From Streptomyces luteolifulvus (lineage in GTDB: Bacteria; Actinomycetota; Actinomycetes; Streptomycetales; Streptomycetaceae), in NCBI RefSeq assembly GCF_008806595.1, contig NZ_VZRB01000005.1, positions 219,584-283,583 of the forward strand: 64,000 nucleotides of DNA. The letters are read 5' to 3'. Position numbers and translations under genes: made by a program. Positions 53,501-62,113 of this stretch are shown here, one piece after another (the stretch's first letter is position 1; every line of letters starts with the position of its first letter). The notes under the pieces are model-generated. The model ran no database searches. It worked only from the letters and a program-made list of their open reading frames with translations, and was not told the origin of the DNA.

Positions 53501-53617
53501 TCCGGCCGACGTCGCCGGGTGAGCGGGCGTACTGGTGCTCGACCACGTCCGCGGGCAGACTTCGCGACGGGACGAAGGTCCAGTACACCGACGCGCAGCA
53601 CAAGGGGGCGGGGTGGC

Positions 53618-53941
53618 ATGGCGGAGCCGGAGTTCACGGCCACGGGCGTGCGGATCGGGAAACGGCTGCGTTCGCTCACCCGGGCCGGGCAGGTCCGGAT
53701 CAGCGGCGGCAGGCTGGAGTTGCTCACCAGCTACGGCAGGGAGATCGACAGCGCGCCGGTGCAGACGGTCCGTGCCTCCAGGCCGTGGTTCGCCGCCGAC
53801 GACCAGGCCCTGGCGGACCTCAACGGCACGCGCTACCTGCTCACCCTCGGCGATCACGACCCGGCTCCGGGCGAGCCGGGCCCGCCCACGGCACGCCGGT
53901 TCATCGAGGCCGTACGCCGGGCGGCCGGGCGCGGTGGCTGA
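53618..53941 (+). CDS. Small basic actinobacterial protein, unknown
   Basis: A 107-aa protein (EFTATGVRIGKRLRSLTRAG, LELLTSYGREIDSAPVQTVR, ADLNGTRYLLTLGDHD). It starts at ATG 53618, after GGGGCGGGG. The middle looks like a small beta domain and the end a helix (TARRFIEAVRRAAGRGG). Similar small proteins are widespread in Streptomyces without a known role. Confidence 0.7.
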   Translation: MAEPEFTATGVRIGKRLRSLTRAGQVRISGGRLELLTSYGREIDSAPVQTVRASRPWFAADDQALADLNGTRYLLTLGDHDPAPGEPGPPTARRFIEAVRRAAGRGG

Positions 53942-54122
53942 CCAACGAGTTGCGGGGTTTTAACCCTTGCGTCACGCTGTTCTCACGTCACTCTGGGTTT
54001 ACCGGCGATTACGCTGCGAACCAGCTCGCCGGGCACGACAGCAGGCGGCCGTCTTTCGCAAGCATCCTGCTGGATCCGTACTCCGTGTTCTTCCGGACCT
54101 CTTCAGTCGGGGAGTCGCAGCC

Positions 54123-54674
54123 GTGATCAGTCACCCAAGCAGGCACTGCGCGGTGGAGCTCCAAGCCCTGCCGTCGCGGATCGGCCAGGTCCGCAGAATC
54201 GTATCGGCGCAGTTGCGCTACTGGCATCTGGATCCTCTGATCGACCGGGCCGCGCTCGGTGTGACGGAGCTGTTGACCAACGTCCACCGGCATGCCCAGC
54301 CCGACAAGACGTGCACCGTGGAGATCGAGCTGCTGCTCGACCGCCTCATGGTGTCGGTACGCGACCACGACCCGCGTCTGCCGGTCGTGGACGGCGCGAG
54401 CGCCGGAGAAGACGACGACTCGCTCTCCACCGGCGGGCGCGGGCTCGCGATGGTCGCGGCGGTCAGCGAGAGCTGGGGCGTACGGCCGGACGGCGAGGCC
54501 GGCAAGGTCGTCTGGTTCACGCTGCCGACGCCCTCCGCCGTGCGGGCGGCGGCCACGCGGCCACCACGGCGCACGGTGGCGGACAAGCCGGTACGGCGGT
54601 TTGCGGAAGTCGAGCATGCGGTGGATCTGCGGAGGCCTGAGGGGACTCCGGCCCGGTTCACCGTGGCTGGCTGA
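54123..54674 (+). CDS. HATPase_c protein, RsbW-like anti-sigma/ATP-binding
   Basis: A 183-aa single-domain histidine-kinase-like ATPase (GHKL fold). N-box: ALGVTELLTNVHRHAQP (about residue 45). G1: VRDHDPRLPVV. G2: STGGRGLAMVAAVSESWGV. In Streptomyces many such short proteins are anti-sigma or regulatory kinases paired with STAS proteins, but no STAS gene is near. GTG 54123 has GGGGAG upstream. The C-terminal 45 residues are a basic, less ordered tail. Its upstream 180 nt are AT-richer, with promoter-like GTTTTAACC. Confidence 0.88.
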   Translation: MISHPSRHCAVELQALPSRIGQVRRIVSAQLRYWHLDPLIDRAALGVTELLTNVHRHAQPDKTCTVEIELLLDRLMVSVRDHDPRLPVVDGASAGEDDDSLSTGGRGLAMVAAVSESWGVRPDGEAGKVVWFTLPTPSAVRAAATRPPRRTVADKPVRRFAEVEHAVDLRRPEGTPARFTVAG

Positions 54675-54703
54675 ACGGGTCGTTGCTGCTTGAACGGGTC
54701 GTT
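54672..54703 (+). repeat. Two direct copies of a 13-bp sequence at a gene end
   Basis: TGAACGGGTCGTT occurs at 54672-54684 and 54691-54703, the first copy containing the stop codon of the HATPase gene. The 127-nt gap to the convergent ABC permease gene shows no clear terminator, so the pair is the only structure visible in it. Confidence 0.6.
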
Positions 54704-54801
54704 CGCCTTCGGGGGGCGCCTCACTCCCGGCCGGCGCGTCGGACCAGCTGATGTTGGTGGGCCCCTGCCGTTGGCTTTGGTGGCCTTCCTGCTGGCCTGG
54801 G

Positions 54802-57363
54802 TCACTCTGTGGCGACTGCCCTCAGTACGTCCAGGCGTGCCGCGCGTCGAGCGGGGCGCAGGCCCGCCAGGGCTCCTGCGGTCAGGCCCACCAGCGCCAC
54901 CACGGTGAGCTGGAGGGGTGGCATCGCGAAGGCGAAGACGCTGTCGCTCGCCCCGTCGGAGGCCTCGACCAGCACCCAGCCGAGGAAGGCGCCGAGGCCG
55001 AGCCCGCCGACCGTGCCGAAGGCGGCTACCAGGACCGACTCCCAGCGGACCATGGCCCGCAGCTGGGACCGGGTCTGTCCGACGGCCCTGAGCAGGCCCA
55101 GTTCCCGGGTGCGTTCGTGGATCGCCAGCGTCAGCGTGTTGGCGATGCCGAGCAGGGCGATGAGCACGGCGAGGGCGAGCAGGGCGTAGACGAGGGTCAG
55201 CATCATGTCGATGCCGGCGGCCGAGGACTGCGCGTACTCGTCCCGGGTCTGCACCTCCGGATTGCCGTATCGCGCCGCAACCTTCTGCACCGCGGCCTTG
55301 CCCTCGTCGGTGCCGACGCCGTCCTCGAAGGACACGGCGAGGAGGGTGTCGGAGTCCTGGGTGCGATGCGGGGCCCAGGCGGCGCGGGTGATGACGTAGT
55401 CGCCGGCGAGTTCGGACCGGTCGTATACGGCACGGACGGTGAAGGCCTCCCGCCGGCCGTCGGTGAAGGCGAGCCGGGTCGTGTCACCCGTCGTCAGGCC
55501 CAGCCTGTCCGCCTCCTTCTCGGTGAGGGCGAGGCCGTCGGTGCCGAGGGCGCTCAGGGAACCCCGGACCTCGCCGAGGTCGAAGGTGCGCTCCAGCGCG
55601 ACCGGATCGGTGACGGTCAGCGCCCGTCCCCTGCCGTCGACTTCGGCGACTCCGCGGCCGAGGCCGACGGCGGTGTCGACCTGCGGCAGCTGCTGGACCG
55701 CCGCGGCGAGCCGGGGGCTCAGTCCGCTGCCGCCCGCGCCGAAGGAGGGGGTGCTCACCGCGACGTCGCCCGCGAAGGACCGTGACACGGTCTGGTCCAT
55801 GGTCGCCTTCAGGGAGGCGCCGAACACGGTGAACAGCGAGACCACGGCCACGCCGATCATCAGGGCGCCGGCGGTGGCGGCCGTCCGCTTCGGGCTGCGC
55901 AGGGCGTTGCGCCGGGCGAGCCCGCCGGTGACGCCGCGCAGCCTGTCGAGGGGGCCGCCGAGGATCCGTACGGCCGTGGAGGAGGCGACCGGACCGAGGA
56001 CCACGAACGAGGCGAGGGCGAGCACGGCGCCGAGTCCCGCCAGCCACAGGGACGGTGACACCACAACGCCGGTGAGCGTCACGGCGACCGCGAGGGCGGC
56101 CAGTCCCATGCCGGTGACCGCGCGCAGGCGGGAGGCGCCGGACTGGTCGACGGCCGTCTCGCGCAGGGCGGCGAGCGGGGCGGTGCGGCCGGCGCGTACG
56201 GCGGGCAGCAGCGCGGAGCCCAGACAGACCACGACGCCGACCGCCGACGGCAGCAGCATGGACAGACCGCTGATCACCAAGTCGCCCTCGGGGAACGGGA
56301 ATCCGATCGCAGGGAACAGTGCCTGCAGCCCGGCCGCGATGCCGATGCCGCCTGCCAGGCCGGCCACCGACGCGGTGACAGCGACGGCGCCCGCCTCGAC
56401 GAGGGTGAAGGCGGTGACCTGGCGGCGGGAGGCGCCGAGCGCGCGCAACAGGGCGTTCTCACGGGTGCGCTGGGCCACGACGATCGCGAAGGTGTTGTGG
56501 ATGGAGAAGGTCGCGACCAGCAGGGCGATGCCGGAGAACACCAGCAGGAAAGTGGTGAAGAGGGTCAGGAACTGGCTGGAGATCATGTCGGTGTTCTCCT
56601 GGGCCGACTCCTGACCGGTGATGGCCTCGACCCCCTTGGGCAGCACCGGAGTCAGCCGGTCGACCAGTTCCTGCTGGCCGACGCCCGGCCCGGCGCGGAC
56701 TCGGATGCTCGCCGCCTGGCCCGCGCGGGCGGTCAGGTACTTCTCCGCGTCCGCCCGGGTCATGCCGGTGAAGGTCACCTGCGCCATCCCGTCCTCGCCG
56801 CCGAAGGTTGCGAGGCCCATGATCGTCACCTTGACGGGGTCGGGTGTGCGCAGGGTCGTCGTGTCGCCGATCTTCAGATCGCCCTTCTTCGCGGCACCGC
56901 GGTTGACGACGACCTCGCCGGACTTCAGCGGGGCGCGGCCCTCGGCGAGGCGGTAGGCGTTCAGTTTCGGGTCGGTGATCCAGTTGCCGGCGAGGGTGGG
57001 CGGGCCCTGACCGCCGATGGGTTTGCCGTCGGCTGCGACCAGTTGGCCCGCGCCCTGGATGTCGGGCTCGGCGGCGGCGACGCCCGGGACCCGCCGGACG
57101 GTGCCGGCCAGGTCCGTGTCGACCGGCTGCCGTACGCCCTGGCTCTCGCCGGGTGCGGTGATGGCGTCGGCGCTGCGGACGACGGCGTCCGTGCCGCTGG
57201 TCGCGGCGCCGAACATGGTGTCGAAACTGGCGCGCAGCGTGTCGCCCATCACGAGGGTCCCGGCGAGGAACGCGACTCCGAGGAACGCCGCGAGGAAGGT
57301 CCCGGCGAAGCGCCGCTTGTGGGCCCGCAGGCAGGACGCGCTCAGGCGTACGGAGGCGGTCAT
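54802..57363 (-). CDS. ABC transporter permease, FtsX/MacB-like
   Basis: An 853-aa permease with two FtsX halves. Helix 1 (about 18-40) is followed by an extracellular domain to about 265, three helices (about 270-400, VATFSIHNTFAIVVAQRTRE, NALLRALGASRRQVTAFTLV), further helices near 420-520, a second extracellular domain (about 530-720) and three last helices with the matching loop IALLGIANTLTLAIHERTRE and LLRAVGQTRSQLRAM. It is coupled to the ATPase gene by ATGA. With that ATPase broken, export activity is doubtful unless another ATPase substitutes. Confidence 0.9.
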   Translation of the reverse strand: MTASVRLSASCLRAHKRRFAGTFLAAFLGVAFLAGTLVMGDTLRASFDTMFGAATSGTDAVVRSADAITAPGESQGVRQPVDTDLAGTVRRVPGVAAAEPDIQGAGQLVAADGKPIGGQGPPTLAGNWITDPKLNAYRLAEGRAPLKSGEVVVNRGAAKKGDLKIGDTTTLRTPDPVKVTIMGLATFGGEDGMAQVTFTGMTRADAEKYLTARAGQAASIRVRAGPGVGQQELVDRLTPVLPKGVEAITGQESAQENTDMISSQFLTLFTTFLLVFSGIALLVATFSIHNTFAIVVAQRTRENALLRALGASRRQVTAFTLVEAGAVAVTASVAGLAGGIGIAAGLQALFPAIGFPFPEGDLVISGLSMLLPSAVGVVVCLGSALLPAVRAGRTAPLAALRETAVDQSGASRLRAVTGMGLAALAVAVTLTGVVVSPSLWLAGLGAVLALASFVVLGPVASSTAVRILGGPLDRLRGVTGGLARRNALRSPKRTAATAGALMIGVAVVSLFTVFGASLKATMDQTVSRSFAGDVAVSTPSFGAGGSGLSPRLAAAVQQLPQVDTAVGLGRGVAEVDGRGRALTVTDPVALERTFDLGEVRGSLSALGTDGLALTEKEADRLGLTTGDTTRLAFTDGRREAFTVRAVYDRSELAGDYVITRAAWAPHRTQDSDTLLAVSFEDGVGTDEGKAAVQKVAARYGNPEVQTRDEYAQSSAAGIDMMLTLVYALLALAVLIALLGIANTLTLAIHERTRELGLLRAVGQTRSQLRAMVRWESVLVAAFGTVGGLGLGAFLGWVLVEASDGASDSVFAFAMPPLQLTVVALVGLTAGALAGLRPARRAARLDVLRAVATE

Positions 57364-58042
57364 GAGGGCACCTCGAAGGCTTTCATGCGGTCCAGGACCG
57401 TGTCGGCGGTCGGGGAGGTCATGCGGTCGACGAGCCGGCCGTCGGCGAGGAAGACGACCTCGTCGGCGTGGGCGGCGGCGACCGGGTCATGGGTGACCAT
57501 GACGACCGTGCGGTTCGTCTGCCGCACGGCCCGGCCGAGGAGTGCGAGGACCTCTCCGCCCGAGCGGGAGTCGAGGTTGCCGGTCGGTTCGTCGGCGAAG
57601 ACGACGTCCGGCCGGCCGGCGAACGCCCGCGCCACGGCGACGCGTTGCTGCTGGCCGCCGGAGAGTTCGGCGGGCCGGTGGTGGAGCCGGTCGCGCAGCC
57701 CCACGACGTCGACGAGCGCGTCGATCCACTCCGGGTCCCCTGTGCTCCCCGCGAGGTCGAGGGGCAGCGTGATGTTCTCCGCGACGGTCAGCGTCGGCAC
57801 CAGGTTGTACGCCTGGAACACGAAGCCGACGCGGTGCCCGAGGTGAGCGTGTCGAGGCCGGCCGCGCAGTGCATCAGGGTGGACTTGCCGGAACCCGAGG
57901 GCCCCATGATCGCGGTGAAGCGGCCGGCCGGGAAGTCGACGCTCACTCCGTCGAGGGCCCGTACGGCGGTGCCGCCGGTTCCGTACACCTTCACGGCGTC
58001 GACGACCCGGGCGGCCGTCCGTACGTCGGTCGTGGTCGTCAT
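57360..58042 (-). pseudogene. ABC transporter ATPase (MacB/LolD-like) broken by an internal deletion and frameshift
   Basis: The N-terminal part (from ATG 58042) is a good ABC ATPase start with Walker A GPSGSGKST and HCAAGLDTLTSG. After that the frame is lost near 57840. The rest of the family pattern continues in another frame: HRVGFVFQAYNLVPTLTVAE, LSGGQQQRVAVARAFAGRPD and DEPTGNLDS. About 20 expected codons between TSG and RVGFVF are missing, so the lesion is a deletion that is not a multiple of three, not a point slip. Walker A and signature therefore cannot be made in one chain. Confidence 0.85.
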
Positions 58043-58332
58043 ACCGCACCGCCCTTGCCGACGGTACGGCCGAACTGCTCGTCCAGGACGGACAGCCGGC
58101 GCCAGTACTCGTCCTCGTCGATCTCGCCGGAGGCGAAGCGGCGCGCCAGCACGGCGAGGGGCGAGTCGCCGGACGGACGGGGACCGGCCGCCGCGCGCCA
58201 CGGTCCGCCGCGGCCGCGCCAGACCGTGCGGCGCAGGACGGTCAGGACTCCGATGACGACGGCCGCCCAGATCAGCGGGAAGAACAGGATCCACGGGCCG
58301 GGGCCGCCGTCCCAGTGCGCCAGGGTCTGCAT
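58039..58332 (-). CDS. Small membrane protein with C-terminal SHOCT domain
   Basis: A 97-aa protein: one helix near residues 13-33 (WILFFPLIWAAVVIGVLTVL), then a SHOCT motif at 55-83 (DSPLAVLARRFASGEIDEDE, YWRRL). Its stop overlaps the ABC ATPase start (ATGA), making it the first gene of the transporter operon. SHOCT motifs are short oligomerisation segments found near many transporter and phage genes. Confidence 0.88.
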   Translation of the reverse strand: MQTLAHWDGGPGPWILFFPLIWAAVVIGVLTVLRRTVWRGRGGPWRAAAGPRPSGDSPLAVLARRFASGEIDEDEYWRRLSVLDEQFGRTVGKGGAV

Positions 58333-58606
58333 CTCGGGTCATCTCCCAGGTCGTTCGGTGTGCGGGTGATGTCACGAGACTCGCGCGGAGGAGGGGTCCG
58401 GGTCGTCGTACGGTCAGCGGCAGTGCGTGTACCTCCCGGGGAGTACGTGGGCTCCCGTCGGCTGCTCCCGCGAGGTGCGGGCGTCGGCGGGAGCCGTGGC
58501 CCGATCGTGTCGATCTTTGACCCGGCGAAGGCTTTCGGTCGCCGCGGGCGAGCGGAGGATCGAGGTGTGACGGGCGAGGGGCCCGGCCCGAGGAGAGGAC
58601 GACAGC

Positions 58607-58783
58607 ATGGCGCTGGAGATGCGCGACCACTGTGAGCGCTGCAGGACGGCGGCGCTGCCGCCCGATGCCCCGGCCCGCATCTGCTCGTACGAGTGCACCT
58701 TCTGCGTGCCGTGCAGCGCGTCGATGCGCGATGTCTGCCCCAACTGCGGCGGCGAGTTGGTCGCCAGACCGCGGCGCGGCTGA
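58607..58783 (+). CDS. DUF1272 zinc-ribbon-like small protein
   Basis: A 58-aa protein: MALEMRDHCERCRTAA, ICSYECTFCVPCSASM, VCPNCGGELVARP. Eight cysteines in CxxC-type pairs fit the DUF1272 family and should bind zinc. GGAGAGG lies upstream of ATG 58607. Confidence 0.9.
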   Translation: MALEMRDHCERCRTAALPPDAPARICSYECTFCVPCSASMRDVCPNCGGELVARPRRG

Positions 58784-58793
58784 CGGGCGGTGG

Positions 58794-59249
58794 CTAGGAG
58801 GCGTTTCTGCCGAGGTCCAGGCGTTCCACGTGGGCCACGTTCTCCCGGTCCTCGGTGTCCTCGCCGGCCTCGGCGGCGAACCAGGCGTCGAGGATCTCCT
58901 TCAGCAGCGGTTCGGACGTCAGCCGCAGGCTGAGGGCCAGCACATTGGCGTCGTTCCAGCGCCGGGCGCCGTCCGCCGTGTACGCGTCCGTGCACAGGGC
59001 CGCGCGTACGCCCGGCACCTTGTTCGCGGCGATCGAGGCGCCCGTGCCGGTCCAGCAGCACACGACCGCCTGGTCCGCCGTACCGGCGGCGACCTCACGG
59101 GCCGCGGTCTCCGAGCAGACGGCCCATCGGGGGTCGTCGCCGGGGTTCAGCGCCCCGTGCGTGGCCACCTCGTGGCCGCGGTCCCTCAGCTCGGCGACGA
59201 GGGAGCGGGCCATGGGTTCGTCCATGTCGGAGGAGACGGAGATCCGCAT
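58794..59249 (-). CDS. RpiB/LacA/LacB-family sugar-phosphate isomerase
   Basis: A 151-aa protein: MRISVSSDMDEPMARSLVAE, LRDRGHEVATHGAL, CCWTGTGASIAANKVPGVRA and NDANVLALSLRLTSEPLLKE. The catalytic Cys region of RpiB (C-TGTG-S-ANK) is present. The usual His that opens the ring (HPDY) is replaced by NPGDDPRW, so the sugar substrate may differ from ribose 5-phosphate. Confidence 0.85.
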   Translation of the reverse strand: MRISVSSDMDEPMARSLVAELRDRGHEVATHGALNPGDDPRWAVCSETAAREVAAGTADQAVVCCWTGTGASIAANKVPGVRAALCTDAYTADGARRWNDANVLALSLRLTSEPLLKEILDAWFAAEAGEDTEDRENVAHVERLDLGRNAS

Positions 59250-59271
59250 GCTCCGAGCCTACTCGGGGCGC

Positions 59272-60012
59272 TCAGGCGGTCGTGTGCCGGCTGACGACGG
59301 GTTCCAGGTAGGCCACGTGCGGACCGGCGAGGCCCGTCAGCTCGGCCGGGGAGCCGATCAGGACGATCCGGTCGAACTCCGGGTCGCGTCCCAGGGCCGT
59401 CTCCGTGGCCGCCAGCGCCGCGAACCGTTCACGCACCACGGAGGCAGGCCTGCTCGGGGCGAGGTAGTGGATGCCCACCTGTCCGCTCTCCGCGTGCGTG
59501 ACCAGACACAGGGTGAGCTCTTCGGGCGGTGTGTCGAGGCCCGTCTCCTCGGCCAGTTCCACGGCGGCATGACGGCGCAGCGCGGCCTCGTCGAGGGGCT
59601 CGTGGCCGACGGGCGGTTCGACGGATCCGCCGGGCAGCTGCCAGCGGCCGGGGGCGGCGGTGGACGACGACATCCGCCCGACCAGCACCCGTCCGTCGTC
59701 GGCGGGCTGCACCACGCTCACGAAGAGGGAGCGCAGGGGGGTGGCGCCCGGCACCCGGCGCAGGGCGAAGTGCCGGTAGGTCGTCCGGGACCAGGAGACG
59801 AGCAGATCGCCCGGCCCTTCCCGGTCCAGCCCTGCACAGACCGCCACGGGTCCGTCGAAGAGGCTCGGGTTGGCCTCGACCGCCTCGTCCCACGCCCGGT
59901 TCATCGCCGCGCGCTCCTCGGGCGACACCGGTGGTGCGGCAACCTCGACGAGACGGAGCCGTTCGGCCTCCAGCAGGTCGACGTCCCCGGTCCCGGACGG
60001 CCGTTCAGTCAC
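59272..60012 (-). CDS. NUDIX hydrolase with N-terminal extension
   Basis: A 246-aa protein. The NUDIX box is GGSVEPPVGHEPLDEAALRR with a following ELAEETGL, longer than canonical by three or so residues between G and RE. The N-terminal 120 residues form an additional alpha/beta part (PVSPEERAAMNRAWDEAVEA, FDGPVAVCAGLDREGPGDLL). The ATG lies 8 nt inside the end of the ROK gene, so the two form an operon. Confidence 0.85.
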   Translation of the reverse strand: MTERPSGTGDVDLLEAERLRLVEVAAPPVSPEERAAMNRAWDEAVEANPSLFDGPVAVCAGLDREGPGDLLVSWSRTTYRHFALRRVPGATPLRSLFVSVVQPADDGRVLVGRMSSSTAAPGRWQLPGGSVEPPVGHEPLDEAALRRHAAVELAEETGLDTPPEELTLCLVTHAESGQVGIHYLAPSRPASVVRERFAALAATETALGRDPEFDRIVLIGSPAELTGLAGPHVAYLEPVVSRHTTA

Positions 60013-61249
60013 CGGACAGCGCCCCCAGCGGGTCGTCGAGCACCGGCTGCCACGCCAACTCGGCTGCCCCGACGAGGCTGTTGTGGTCGAGGGTGCACGC
60101 CAGGATGGGGACGCCGCCGCTCTGCCCCCACAGGCTGCGGTCGGCGACGACCGCGCGCAGACGGTCCGGGTCGGCCTCCAGGAGGGTGCGGTGCAGTCCG
60201 CCGAGGATGATGCGGTCGGGGTTAAGGATGTTCACCAGACCGGCGAGTCCGAGGCCGAGCCGGTCGATCAGGGCCTCGGCGGCCATGCGGACGGCAGGGT
60301 CGTCGTAGTGGTGGTGGATGAGGTCGTTGGCCTGCTTCAGCAGCGACATCTCGGGGCCCGGGTCGCGTCCGGCCGTCGTCAGCAGCGCCAGCGGGTCGGC
60401 CTCGACATCGAGGCAGCCGCGGCCGCCGCAGTGGCAGGGGCGGCCCTCGGGATTGACGGTGAGGTGGCCGACTTCGAGGGCCAGGCCCGAACTGCCCGTG
60501 TGCAGGCGCCCGTCGAGGACCAGCGCACCGCCGACACCCCGGTGCCCGGTGGCCACGCACAGCAGGTCCCGGGCACCGCGGCCGGCGCCGTGCCGGTGCT
60601 CGGCGAGCGCGGCCAGGTTGACATCGTTGGCGGCGAACGCCGGTCCGGTGATCCCGGCCGCACGGACGCACTCCGCGAAGGTGCGCCGCACGGGGGCGCC
60701 CACCGGCCAGGCCAGGTGCAGCGGGTTCAGGGCCAGTCCGTCGGGTTCGGCGACGGCGGACGGCACGGCGAGCCCGGCGCCCACGCAGCGCCGCCCGGTC
60801 GACCGCAGCAGATCGGCGCCCGCCTCCACGACGGAGCCGAGGACCTTCGACGGGTCCTCGTCGACGGTCTCGCAGCCGGGTGCGGTGGCGACGATCCGGC
60901 CGCCCAGACCGACCAGCGCGGCCCGGAACCCGTCGGCGTGCACCTGCGCGGCGAGCACGACGGGGCCGTCCTCGGCGACCGCCAGCCGGTGCGAGGGCCG
61001 GCCCTGCGAACCGGCGGCCGCGCCCGGCCGGGCGTCCACCCGGATCAGTCCGAGCGCCTCCAGTTCGGCGGCCACCGCGCCGGCCGTGGCCCGTGTCACC
61101 CCGAGCTCGGCGGTGAGCACGGCGCGGGTCGGCGCACGTCCGGTGTGCACGAGCTCCAACGCGGGTCCGAGCGCGCCGCGCCCCCGGTCCAGCCGCGTCC
61201 TCGAGGTGGTCCCTTCCCCCGTCGGCCGGGGGTCCGCCGTGCCGCTCAT
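60005..61249 (-). CDS. ROK-family transcriptional regulator
   Basis: A 414-aa ROK repressor. The N-terminal winged helix (about 35-80, ALELVHTGRAPTRAVLTAEL, GVTRATAGAVAAELEALGL) is followed by a sugar-kinase-like fold. The zinc motif reads GHLTVNPEGRPCHCGGRGCL, with CHCGGRGC matching the ROK consensus. Inducer is probably a sugar or sugar phosphate. The nucleotide-binding DxGxT at the start of the kinase fold is weak (AQVHADGFRAALVGL), as is normal for repressor members. ATG 61249 is chosen over 61294. Confidence 0.88.
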   Translation of the reverse strand: MSGTADPRPTGEGTTSRTRLDRGRGALGPALELVHTGRAPTRAVLTAELGVTRATAGAVAAELEALGLIRVDARPGAAAGSQGRPSHRLAVAEDGPVVLAAQVHADGFRAALVGLGGRIVATAPGCETVDEDPSKVLGSVVEAGADLLRSTGRRCVGAGLAVPSAVAEPDGLALNPLHLAWPVGAPVRRTFAECVRAAGITGPAFAANDVNLAALAEHRHGAGRGARDLLCVATGHRGVGGALVLDGRLHTGSSGLALEVGHLTVNPEGRPCHCGGRGCLDVEADPLALLTTAGRDPGPEMSLLKQANDLIHHHYDDPAVRMAAEALIDRLGLGLAGLVNILNPDRIILGGLHRTLLEADPDRLRAVVADRSLWGQSGGVPILACTLDHNSLVGAAELAWQPVLDDPLGALSGD

Positions 61250-61297
61250 GATGGCGAGTCTCCCATGATCCGCAGTTCCGTCGTCCGCCGCCACGGT

Positions 61298-61939
61298 CTA
61301 CAGACCGCTGACGCGCAGCGTGATGTTCAGCCGCCCGGTCAGCCCCAACTCGGCCGGTGCGGTGCCCGGATGCACCCGCGGCACCCCGTGGTGGGCGAGC
61401 CGGGAGGCTCCCCCGAACACGAACAGATCTCCGCTGCGCAGCTCGATGTCGGTGTACGGCCGGGTGCGCGTCTGCGTGTTGCCGAAGCGGAAGACGCAGG
61501 TGTCGCCAAGGCTCAGGGACACCACCGGGGCGTCGGACTTCTCGTCGCTGTCGCGGTGCATGCCCATGTGGGCGTCACCGTCGTAGAAATTGATCAGTGC
61601 GGTGTCGTACGGGGGTGTCGCGGCCCCGAGCGCATCGGTGACCGCCTGCTCGGCCAGGGCGCCGAGCCACCGGGGGAAGGGTTTCACGGGTGCGCCGTCG
61701 CCGTCGACGACGGTGCGGGCGTAGGCGTACGGGTACCAGTGCCGGCCCAGACAGACCTGGCGGGCGGTCATCGTGCCGCCGCCGGGTGTGCGGACCGTGC
61801 GCAGTCCGGCCGGCGGGCGGGCCCACTCCCGGCACGCGTCCAGCAGCTCCCGCTGCCGTACGGCGTCCAGCCAGTCCGGCAGATGCACCGCCCCCGGCGC
61901 GATCTGGGTGCGCCTCCTGGGGAACAGCTCGGCGTCCAT
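61298..61939 (-). CDS. alkB: AlkB-family 2-oxoglutarate/Fe(II) dioxygenase
   Basis: A 213-aa DNA-repair oxygenase. Fe(II) ligands lie in MGMHRDSDEK (H and D) and in the distal His (SRLAHHGVPRV); the 2-oxoglutarate-binding arginines in GRLNITLR match the RxNxTxR signature. Family enzymes remove alkyl groups from damaged bases. ATG 61939 has GGGAAG close upstream; 61948 is an alternative. Confidence 0.92.
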   Translation of the reverse strand: MDAELFPRRRTQIAPGAVHLPDWLDAVRQRELLDACREWARPPAGLRTVRTPGGGTMTARQVCLGRHWYPYAYARTVVDGDGAPVKPFPRWLGALAEQAVTDALGAATPPYDTALINFYDGDAHMGMHRDSDEKSDAPVVSLSLGDTCVFRFGNTQTRTRPYTDIELRSGDLFVFGGASRLAHHGVPRVHPGTAPAELGLTGRLNITLRVSGL

Positions 61940-61985
61940 GCTTCCCATCCTGCCCGACCGGTCCTGAGCTGCGGCTCGGTCGGGA

Positions 61986-62095
61986 CCTGTCCGGCGGATC
62001 AGGTCGCGGGGAGGCAAACGGAGCCCGATCGGCGCAGGTGGGCGGGGTGTGGTGCGTGCAGCTGCAAGGTGGAGGAGCATGATCCGCCGGACAGG
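61986..62095. repeat. MITE-like element: 16-bp inverted repeats about 78 bp apart
   Basis: CCTGTCCGGCGGATCA (61986-62001) and its exact reverse complement (62080-62095) flank a 78-nt core. GGG or CCC sits just outside each arm after one mismatched position. No ORF is inside. The shape is that of a small non-autonomous element or a long stem, placed between alkB and the methyltransferase gene. Confidence 0.6.
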
Positions 62096-62113
62096 CCCTA
62101 GCCTTGACGCACG

